Notes under the pieces: model-generated | Told to the model about the DNA's origin: nothing | The model's database searches: none | Seen by the model: the letters and a program-made list of their open reading frames with translations, nothing else | Source: Oscillospiraceae bacterium | GTDB taxonomy: Bacteria > Bacillota_A > Clostridia > Oscillospirales > Oscillospiraceae | Assembly: GCA_017381835.1 (NCBI GenBank) | Contig: JAFOBK010000075.1 | Coordinates: 1-20,232 of the forward strand | Length of the DNA stretch: 20,232 bases | Reading direction: 5' to 3' | Shown: in pieces, positions 14,990-20,232 of the stretch | Numbering within the stretch: position 1 is the first letter of the stretch | Layout: every line of letters starts with the position of its first letter | Made by a program: the position numbers and the translations under genes

Positions 14990-15330
14990 GTATCTTCCTC
15001 CTGAAAAAAACTGCTCACGGCGCAGGAAAAATGCTGCCACACTTGGCGGCGGCGGTGCTGCTCTTCCAGCCCTTTTTCTGTGGCTGTGTAGATTTTCTTT
15101 GGGGCAGCCTTACCTTCGCCCACTGACCAGGCGGCGGTGATGAAGCCATCATCCTCCAGCCGGTAGAGAATCGGGTAGAGTGTGCCTTCTTTTAGGGTAA
15201 ACAGGTCCTTGGATTGCTGCTTCAGCCTGGTCATCAGCTCATAGCCATAGGTTGGCTCCCGGCAGATGATCTCCAGCACCAGCATCTCCAGCACACCCTT
15301 TTTCAGCTGCTGCAATAACCGGTCTTCCAT
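14986..15330 (-). CDS. PadR-family transcriptional regulator
   Basis: A 114-residue winged-helix repressor. The conserved PTYGYEL (26-32) and the recognition region KEGTLYPILYRLE (47-59) are present, then the wing ending KKIYTATEKG (78-87). The short C-terminal helix is typical of the small subfamily (PadR-s2). GGAG 8 bases upstream of the ATG supports the start. The stop overlaps the start of the HAAS-type gene by four bases. A strong promoter and a 25-bp imperfect palindrome at the transcription start suggest that it represses its own operon, lifted by an unknown ligand. It likely acts as a dimer on DNA; the ligand cannot be guessed from the sequence. Confidence 0.93.
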   Translation of the reverse strand: MEDRLLQQLKKGVLEMLVLEIICREPTYGYELMTRLKQQSKDLFTLKEGTLYPILYRLEDDGFITAAWSVGEGKAAPKKIYTATEKGLEEQHRRRQVWQHFSCAVSSFFQEEDT

Positions 15331-15342
15331 CGTGTCACTCCA

Positions 15343-15367
15343 ATATACTTAGTAATGCTAAACATAT
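15343..15367. promoter_or_regulatory. Putative PadR operator
   Basis: ATATACTTAG (15343-15352) and CTAAACATAT (15358-15367) are inverted repeats matching at 8 of 10 positions around TAATG. They cover the expected transcription start and the edge of the -10 of the padR promoter. Confidence 0.55.
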
Positions 15368-15394
15368 AGTAGCACAATATAAATACAATGTCAA
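15366..15394 (-). promoter_or_regulatory. Promoter of the padR operon
   Basis: On the minus strand a perfect TTGACA (15389-15394), a 17-base spacer and TACTAT (15366-15371) lie about 36 bases before the padR ATG. Confidence 0.8.
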
Positions 15395-15441
15395 TAAAAA
15401 GCCCTTCCTTTGGAAATAAAGATATTAAGCTAATAAAAAAA

Positions 15442-15531
15442 GTCATTCCGAGCCAGTTCGCAAACTGGCGTGGGAATCTCCATCTTAAGAAGGAGATTGC
15501 CACACCAGCGTGCGCGCTGGTTCGCAATGAC
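15442..15531. repeat. Paired inverted repeat of the GTCATTGCGA...GGCAATCTCC family
   Basis: Two 40-base arms, 15442-15481 (GTCATTCCGAGCC start, GGGAATCTCC end) and 15492-15531 (GGAGATTGCC start, TTCGCAATGAC end), are reverse complements with several mismatches around a 10-base centre. Each arm has its own inner hairpin (CCAGTTCGCAAACTGG; CCAGCGTGCGCGCTGG). A solo copy of the same unit lies at 20025-20062. It occupies the 230-base gap between padR and mreB, whose genes share the strand. It could also act as a terminator for mreB, but no U tract is seen. Confidence 0.88.
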
Positions 15532-15560
15532 AGTTAATTGGCCAAAGAGGCCATGATTCT

Positions 15561-16613
15561 TTATCTCATTCTGCTGCTTAGCAGGCGCTTCTTGGCCACA
15601 TTGATGGGGCCTTCGGTCATGGTGTTGATCCAGGCCAGGCTCTTGCCGCAGCCGTAAACAACGCAGCTGGCTGCATCGTCAGCCAGGGTGCAGCGGACAC
15701 CGGTGCGCTCAGTAATCAGCATATCCATGCCGTAGATCAGGCTGCCGCCGCCGGTGAGGACAATGCCGGTGTGGGCGATATCGCCAACCAGCTCGGGGGA
15801 GGTATCTTCCAAAACAGAGATCACTTCGTCAGCGATCTGACGGCCCATACGGTTCAGAACCTCGCAGATCTCAGAGGAGGACAGCATCAGCTCTCGGGGA
15901 ATGCCGTTCTTGGAGTCGCGGCCCTTGACCACCATGGTGGGATCGTCAACTCTGGGGTAGACACAGCCGATCTGAATCTTCACATCCTCGGCGGTGGTCT
16001 GCCCGATGATCACACCGTGCTTGCGGCGGACATACCGGGCAATGGCCTCGTCAAAGGCATCACCGGCCACCTTCAGGGAAGAGGAGGTGGCAACGCCGTT
16101 CATGCTGAGCACAGCGATATCAGTGGTACCGGCGCCGATGTCCACCACCATATGACCGGTGGGGGAGTTTAAGTCCAGACCTGCGCCCAGGGCAGCGGCC
16201 AAAGGCTCTTCAATCAGATACACACGGCGGGCACCGGCTTCGGCGGCAGCGTTGATCACGGTGCGCTCTTCCACTTCGGTGATGCCGCTGGGTACACTGA
16301 TGACCACGCGGGGCTTGGGGGAGAAGACGGAGGACTTGGTGATGGAGCGGAACATGGTCTGCAGCATCTTAACGGTCAGTTCGTGATCGCAGATGACGCC
16401 GTCCTTCAGAGGACGCATGGCCACCACATTGCCGGGGGTACGGCCCAGCATATTTCTGGCCGCGGCGCCCACCTGCAGGATCTTGCCGGAGTTCTTATCC
16501 ACAGCTACCACGGAGGGATCGCGGATCACAACACCTTTGCCGTCTACATAGATCAAAACATTGGAGGTACCCAGGTCAATGCCCAGGTCCTGGGTGAAAA
16601 ATTCAAATGCCAT
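15561..16613 (-). CDS. mreB: Rod shape-determining actin-like protein MreB/Mbl
   Basis: Cytoskeletal ATPase that polymerises under the membrane and guides lateral wall synthesis. The 350-residue protein has the actin-fold nucleotide motifs: phosphate 1 DLGTSNV (about 13-19), phosphate 2 DIGAGTTDIAV (about 158-168) and the adenosine motif TGGGSLIYG (about 286-294). The short hydrophobic N-terminus (MAFEFF) may serve as the membrane anchor. I chose the ATG at 16611-16613 because AAAGGAAA precedes it and because the family begins here; the frame is open to 16661, inside comF. It starts 4 bases after the comF stop. mreC and mreD are not adjacent, so this may be an Mbl or MreBH-like paralogue. The sequence alone does not settle this. 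Confidence 0.93.
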   Translation of the reverse strand: MAFEFFTQDLGIDLGTSNVLIYVDGKGVVIRDPSVVAVDKNSGKILQVGAAARNMLGRTPGNVVAMRPLKDGVICDHELTVKMLQTMFRSITKSSVFSPKPRVVISVPSGITEVEERTVINAAAEAGARRVYLIEEPLAAALGAGLDLNSPTGHMVVDIGAGTTDIAVLSMNGVATSSSLKVAGDAFDEAIARYVRRKHGVIIGQTTAEDVKIQIGCVYPRVDDPTMVVKGRDSKNGIPRELMLSSSEICEVLNRMGRQIADEVISVLEDTSPELVGDIAHTGIVLTGGGSLIYGMDMLITERTGVRCTLADDAASCVVYGCGKSLAWINTMTEGPINVAKKRLLSSRMR

Positions 16614-16617
16614 AGTG

Positions 16618-17277
16618 TTATTTCCTTTGTGTTTCATGAGAAGCCACCGCCAGGGTGGCAAGTTTTACTTCTTTGGCACCGGCGGTGAGCAAGACTCTTG
16701 CGCATTCCGATGCGGTTGCGCCGGTGGTGACGATGTCATCCAGCAGCAGTACCCGTTTATCCTTCACAAGGGCGGGATCTGTGATTTCATAAGCGCCTAA
16801 GATGTCGGCCCGCCGATGGGCAGCATCGCCCATCACAGACTGGGGTTTGGTGTGGCGGATCTTCTTCAGGGTGCAGACAAGCTCCAATCCCAGTTCCTCC
16901 GCGGCTACCTTTGCCATCAGTTCTGTCTGGTCATAGCCCCGGCGGAACTTCCGCTGCCGGGAAATGGGGATCCAGGTCAGCACATCGGTGTCATCCCAGC
17001 CTTCTTTCATGATCTTCATGGCAAGGAGTTTTCCATAGGCGCAGGCGTAATTGCGTCTGTGGTAGAATTTATACCGCAGGATGCTCAGGCGCACATTTTC
17101 CTTATAATACCATACTCCCGTCCATTGTGCAAGAAAGGAAAGTTTAATTTTGTGGCTGCCGAATTCCGGGGCATTTTCCCGACAATTCCGGCACAGATCT
17201 GCCTCATTTTCTTTCAGCAGTTTCTTGCACAAAACGCATTTGGGCGGGAACAGAGTGTTCCAGATTTTCTGCACCAT
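16618..17277 (-). CDS. comF: ComF-family phosphoribosyltransferase-like protein
   Basis: Associated with late steps of DNA uptake in competent bacteria; in other species it may serve general DNA processing. The 219-residue protein has an N-terminal four-cysteine zinc site (Cys14, Cys17, Cys29, Cys32), the family motif RRGYDQTE (112-119), KPQS (144-147), and the PRPP-binding loop VLLLDDIVTTGAT (176-188). The start follows the recD2 stop by one base, and the stop precedes mreB by four, so the three genes form one transcript. No other competence gene is in the window, so DNA uptake is not established. Confidence 0.92.
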   Translation of the reverse strand: MVQKIWNTLFPPKCVLCKKLLKENEADLCRNCRENAPEFGSHKIKLSFLAQWTGVWYYKENVRLSILRYKFYHRRNYACAYGKLLAMKIMKEGWDDTDVLTWIPISRQRKFRRGYDQTELMAKVAAEELGLELVCTLKKIRHTKPQSVMGDAAHRRADILGAYEITDPALVKDKRVLLLDDIVTTGATASECARVLLTAGAKEVKLATLAVASHETQRK

Positions 17278-17278
17278 A

Positions 17279-19492
17279 TCAGCCTGCCTTGTTCTGCAGC
17301 CGCAGTTTCAGGCCGGTATAGCGGCGGCCCACTTTTGCGTTATTTACCATTTGGGCGATGGTATCCTCACGGCCGGCAATGATCAGTAGTGTTCTTGCCC
17401 GGGTGATGGCGGTGTAGAGAATGCTCCGGCTGAGAAGATAGGGGGATGCGTTCCAGGCACTGAGGACAACCGCCCGGTATTCGCTGCCCTGGCTCTTGTG
17501 AACGGTCATGGCATAGGCAGGTTCCAGTTCAATCAGCTGGGTAAACTCATAGTCTGCGATCCGATCATCAAAGAGGATGGTCACCAGCTCCATGTTCATA
17601 TCAATGGACTGAATGATGCCCACGTCACCGTTGAAAATACCGGCGCCTACCATACTGCCGTCGGTCTTTTTCCAAAGGATGTCGTAGTTATTCCGGATCT
17701 GCATGACCCGGTCACCTTCCCGGAAAATGATCTCACCCAGGGCTTTTTCTTTTTTCTCGGGGGAGGGGGGATTGAGGGCAGCCTGCAGCAGCTTATTTAA
17801 ATGGAAAGTACCGGCGCCGCCTTTCTTGGTGGGACTCAGCACCTGGATCTCTTCGGAGGGGATGCCCATATTCTTGGGAAGGCGGGTCTGACACAGACCC
17901 TGGATGGTCTGCGCCACCTCTTCCTCACTGCGGCAGGGCAGGAAGAAAAAGTCGCTTTTCCGGTTTCGCAGCTCGGGCATATTGCCGCCGTTTACCGCAT
18001 GGGCATTCATGACGATGAGGCTCTCCCGTGCCTGACGGAAAATCTCCGTCAGCCGCACAGTGGGCAGAGTCTTTGCCCGAAGCATATCGTTAAAGGGGAA
18101 TCCCGGGCCCACCGGGGGCAGCTGATCCGGGTCGCCCACCAGGATCAGGCGGGCATTTTGGGGGATGGCTTTTAATAGGCTGTGCAGCAGCAGGATATCC
18201 ACCATGGACATCTCGTCCACGATGACAGCATCGGTTTTTAAGGGATCTTCGTCGTTTTTGGAGAAGAACAGTTCTCCCGTGTGGGGATCAATACCAGCAC
18301 CCAAAAGCCGGTGAATGGTGGAGGCCTCCTGGCCGGTGACTTCCGTCAGCCGCTTGGCGGCACGACCCGTGGGGGCAGCCAGCATGCACTTTAAACCCAT
18401 CTGATCATAAAGGGAGAGAATACCGTTGACGATGGTGGTTTTACCGGTACCGGGACCGCCGGTCACTAATAATAGACCCGTGGTGGCGGCATCTTCGATG
18501 GCCTGGGACTGCTCATTGGAATAGGTAAAGCCGCCGTCCTGGGCAGCCTTCTTCACCATCCGGCTGAAAAAGGCGGACTTGGGATAGTGGCAGGCGGCAA
18601 ATTCCTGAAGCCGACGGGTACAGTAGATTTCCGCTTCATAAAGGGAAGGTAAATAAATGACGGTAATGCCCGCAAGCTCTGCCCGGATCAGCTGCTCATA
18701 CTCTAAAAGCCGCTCCAAAGCCTCGGCGGCCACGGAAAGCTCCACAGACAGCAGGGTGGCGGTGGCGCTTAGCAGCTTTTCTTCCGGCAGGAAGCTGTGA
18801 CCGGCGCTTAAATTATAGCGCAGCTCAAAGAAAAGACCGGCCTTCACTCTGCGGGGATCATCTCCGGCAAAACCCAGGTCGATGGCAAACCGGTCGACGG
18901 CACCGAAAGGTGCTTCCAGACCCTCCTCGGTCAGCAGGTAAGGATCGTCATAGAGCATATCCATGGCGGCTTCACCGTAAAGCTTATAGGTCTTCACTGC
19001 CAGCTCCGCGCTTAAGTGATGGAGGGCAAAGAATTCCAAAAGGCTTCGCATACCCACCTGCAGCCGGAATTCCTCGCCGATCTCCTGGGCCCGCTTATCG
19101 GAAATACCGGAGATTTCCGCCAGCCGTTCCGGCTCCCGCTCCATGATTTTTAAGGTTTCATCGCCGAAGCGCTGGACGATCCGGGCGGCGATCCGGGGGC
19201 CGATGCCCTTGATCACCCGGCCGGAGAGATAAGTAAGAATCTCGTTTGCGCTCTGGGGCATCATCCGCTCCAGGAATTCTGCCTCAAACTGCTTGCCGTA
19301 GCTGGCATGGCTGGCCCATTTGCCGGTGACCATCAGCCGCTCGCCCATGCAGGGCAAAGGAATGGTACCTACCACTGTGGCGGTCTGCCCGTTATCTAAG
19401 TTTAAGCGCAGCACGCTATAGCCGTTGTCATAGTTCTGAAAAACAACGGCGGCAATGGTGCCCTGTAAAATTTCCAATTCCTGTTCGTACAA
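17279..19492 (-). CDS. recD2: ATP-dependent 5'-3' DNA helicase RecD2 (RecD-like)
   Basis: SF1B helicase active in DNA repair and replication-fork handling in bacteria without RecBC. The 737 residues have an N-terminal OB-like part (about 1-75), helix-hairpin-helix repeats (about 80-180, including VIKGIGPRIAARI), then the helicase core: Walker A GGPGTGKT (345-352), motif Ia APTGRAAKRL (373-382), Walker B VDEMSMVD (425-432), motif III GDPDQLPPVG (453-462), motif IV TEIFRQ (482-487) and C-terminal TVHKSQGSEY and YTAITRAR. The start is a TTG (19490-19492) with GGGAGAG about 8 bases upstream; the upstream ATG at that site is out of frame. The N-terminal extension separates it from the RecBCD-bound RecD. 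It heads the recD2-comF-mreB transcript. Confidence 0.95.
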   Translation of the reverse strand: MYEQELEILQGTIAAVVFQNYDNGYSVLRLNLDNGQTATVVGTIPLPCMGERLMVTGKWASHASYGKQFEAEFLERMMPQSANEILTYLSGRVIKGIGPRIAARIVQRFGDETLKIMEREPERLAEISGISDKRAQEIGEEFRLQVGMRSLLEFFALHHLSAELAVKTYKLYGEAAMDMLYDDPYLLTEEGLEAPFGAVDRFAIDLGFAGDDPRRVKAGLFFELRYNLSAGHSFLPEEKLLSATATLLSVELSVAAEALERLLEYEQLIRAELAGITVIYLPSLYEAEIYCTRRLQEFAACHYPKSAFFSRMVKKAAQDGGFTYSNEQSQAIEDAATTGLLLVTGGPGTGKTTIVNGILSLYDQMGLKCMLAAPTGRAAKRLTEVTGQEASTIHRLLGAGIDPHTGELFFSKNDEDPLKTDAVIVDEMSMVDILLLHSLLKAIPQNARLILVGDPDQLPPVGPGFPFNDMLRAKTLPTVRLTEIFRQARESLIVMNAHAVNGGNMPELRNRKSDFFFLPCRSEEEVAQTIQGLCQTRLPKNMGIPSEEIQVLSPTKKGGAGTFHLNKLLQAALNPPSPEKKEKALGEIIFREGDRVMQIRNNYDILWKKTDGSMVGAGIFNGDVGIIQSIDMNMELVTILFDDRIADYEFTQLIELEPAYAMTVHKSQGSEYRAVVLSAWNASPYLLSRSILYTAITRARTLLIIAGREDTIAQMVNNAKVGRRYTGLKLRLQNKAG

Positions 19493-19590
19493 GTTCGTTC
19501 TCTCCCTGCTGCATATCTTTCTTTAAACAGTTTACAATATTTCTGGCAGAATGAAAAGCTTTTTCTGATTGTTCATAAAAGATTCACGGC

Positions 19591-19628
19591 AAAGATACAT
19601 TTACCATATAAATGTCTTTCTATCGATA
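19591..19628. other. Palindromic DNA in the recD2-atp intergenic region
   Basis: The 271-base gap 19493-19763 is AT-rich. It contains ACATTTA (19597-19603) and TAAATGT (19609-19615) with flanking AAAGA/TCTTT, then the 8-bp palindrome TATCGATA (19621-19628). These might be protein-binding sites for the divergent genes. Apart from the promoter at 19686-19714, I see nothing else in the gap. Confidence 0.35.
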
Positions 19629-19685
19629 TACAAAATGTTGGATAGATGCACAAAGAAGTATAGAAGAAATTGGGTGAAGTGAATC

Positions 19686-19714
19686 TTGCATCGTGTTATA
19701 TTCTGTGATATAAT
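19686..19714 (+). promoter_or_regulatory. Promoter of the ATP synthase operon
   Basis: TTGCAT (19686-19691), a 17-base spacer and a perfect TATAAT (19709-19714), with TGA immediately before it giving an extended -10, lie about 50 bases before the first ATG. Confidence 0.75.
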
Positions 19715-19763
19715 ACCGAAATAATGGTAAAATCATAAAGTGGGGAAATTTGGGGAATCAGCA

Positions 19764-20018
19764 ATGAAGGATGTACATCTGCTTATTTGGCTGACACAAT
19801 TGGGTATCTCCGTGGCGGTGCCCCTGGGCGGTTTTATATGGCTGGGGATTTGGCTGCGGCAGCGGTTTGACCTGGGTGTGTGGGTTGTCCTGGCGGGCAT
19901 TTTCGTAGGTATTGTGTGCGCAATCGACGGATTGCGTTCCAGCCTGAAAGCCATGGAGCGGATGGGCAAGCATAAAGAGGAAGACCCGCCCCCGGTGTCC
20001 TTTAACAATCATGAATAA
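19764..20018 (+). CDS. AtpZ/AtpI-like small membrane protein at the start of the ATP synthase operon
   Basis: An 84-residue protein with two hydrophobic helices (about 6-30, LLIWLTQLGISVAVPLGGF, and 39-57, VWVVLAGIFVGIVCAIDGL), separated by a charged LRQRFDLG turn, and a polar tail. This is the shape of the AtpZ/AtpI accessory proteins that help assemble the Fo ring or carry Mg2+/Ca2+. I chose the ATG at 19764, with GGGGAA about 8 bases upstream; a GTG at 19740 is in frame but has no ribosome site and would lie near the transcript start. The next gene begins 60 bases downstream, after a repeat. The identification rests on topology and context, so it is tentative at family level. Confidence 0.75.
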   Translation: MKDVHLLIWLTQLGISVAVPLGGFIWLGIWLRQRFDLGVWVVLAGIFVGIVCAIDGLRSSLKAMERMGKHKEEDPPPVSFNNHE

Positions 20019-20024
20019 TACGGT

Positions 20025-20062
20025 GTCATTGCGAAGCCCGCTTGCGGGCTGTGGCAATCTCC
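20025..20062. repeat. Solo unit of the GTCATTGCGA...GGCAATCTCC repeat
   Basis: This 38-base unit (GTCATTGCGAAGCC start, GGCAATCTCC end) has an internal hairpin AGCCCG/CGGGCT. It matches each arm of the repeat at 15442-15531 at both ends. It sits inside the ATP synthase operon, 6 bases after one stop codon and just before the next gene's ribosome site. Confidence 0.85.
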
Positions 20063-20078
20063 GGTTAAGAGGAAGACT

Positions 20079-20232
20079 ATGACAGACTCAAGAAAACTGG
20101 TATTCAAAGAAACAGCCGTCATCGCCATCGGTGAGCTGATCTGTGTGGCGCTGATGTGCGGTGTATATGCCCTCATCGGAAAGTTCCAGCTGTCCGTGCT
20201 GCTGGGCGGTGTTGTAGGTCTGCTGGTGGCAA
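20079..20232 (+). CDS. atpI: ATP synthase accessory subunit I-like protein, 3' end cut off by the window
   Basis: Only 51 codons are visible. The ATG at 20079 follows AGAGGAAG. The protein starts MTDSRKLVFKETAVIAIGE and then shows two hydrophobic stretches (LICVALMCGVYALIG and LSVLLGGVVGLLVA). These fit the two first helices of an AtpI-like subunit (ATP synthase I family), which usually precedes atpB. The position directly after an AtpZ-like gene with an operon promoter supports this. With so little sequence the call stays tentative; another small membrane protein is possible. Confidence 0.6.
   Translation, partial: MTDSRKLVFKETAVIAIGELICVALMCGVYALIGKFQLSVLLGGVVGLLVA

Noticed and set aside
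15536..15558. Hairpin TGGCC/GGCCA as a terminator after mreB
   Set aside because: The stem is only 5 bp and no U tract follows in the direction of mreB transcription.

Overview
The window looks like chromosome from an anaerobic, low-to-mid GC Gram-positive bacterium of class Clostridia, most likely a gut member of the Oscillospirales. The evidence is the fmt-rsmB-rlmN-stp-prkC-rsgA operon order, an oxygen-sensitive class III ribonucleotide reductase, a PadR/HAAS gene pair, a recD2-comF-mreB cluster, strong AGGAGG-type ribosome binding sites, and the style of the intergenic palindromic repeats. I do not assign a genus. Most of the window is core housekeeping sequence; the less ordinary parts are a small AT-rich insert, a PadR-controlled membrane-protein operon and several dispersed repeat families.

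Region 1 (1-7270, + strand) is one tightly packed operon: formyltransferase fmt (5' end missing), 16S rRNA methyltransferase rsmB, 23S rRNA/tRNA methyltransferase rlmN, PP2C phosphatase stp, PASTA kinase prkC and ribosome GTPase rsgA. Stops and starts overlap at rsmB/rlmN and prkC/rsgA. It links translation initiation, rRNA modification and ribosome maturation to the Ser/Thr phosphorylation switch that senses the cell wall. A terminator follows rsgA, then a small conserved-looking ORF.

Region 2 (7270-9550) is accessory. It holds a palindromic repeat, a leftward zinc-ribbon-like lipoprotein gene, a divergent AT-rich lipoprotein gene, a four-hairpin repeat and an AT-rich GNAT acetyltransferase gene. 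The two AT-rich genes use codons (TTA, CTA, TCA) that are absent from the large neighbouring genes, which suggests acquisition.

Region 3 (9550-13080) has nrdD (leftward) and galM (rightward), divergent, with good promoters for both. Between them are two NrdR-type boxes set three helical turns apart, one overlapping the nrdD -10. No nrdG lies beside nrdD.

Region 4 (13080-15560) has a cysteine-rich conserved hypothetical gene (rightward), then a leftward three-gene operon: padR, a HAAS-type membrane protein carrying an IGGADGPTAIF-like motif, and an unknown gene whose stop codon lies inside a bidirectional terminator. A strong promoter with an overlapping 25-bp palindrome suggests PadR autoregulation.

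Region 5 (15560-19500, - strand) is recD2-comF-mreB with gaps of 1-4 bases. Region 6 (19500-end) is the start of an ATP synthase operon: a strong promoter, an AtpZ/AtpI-like small membrane protein, a solo copy of the repeat that is paired at 15442-15531, and the 5' part of another AtpI-like gene. I saw no tRNA, rRNA, CRISPR array, transposase or riboswitch. I did not find a clearly new multi-gene system; the PadR operon and the repeats are the best candidates for a second look.
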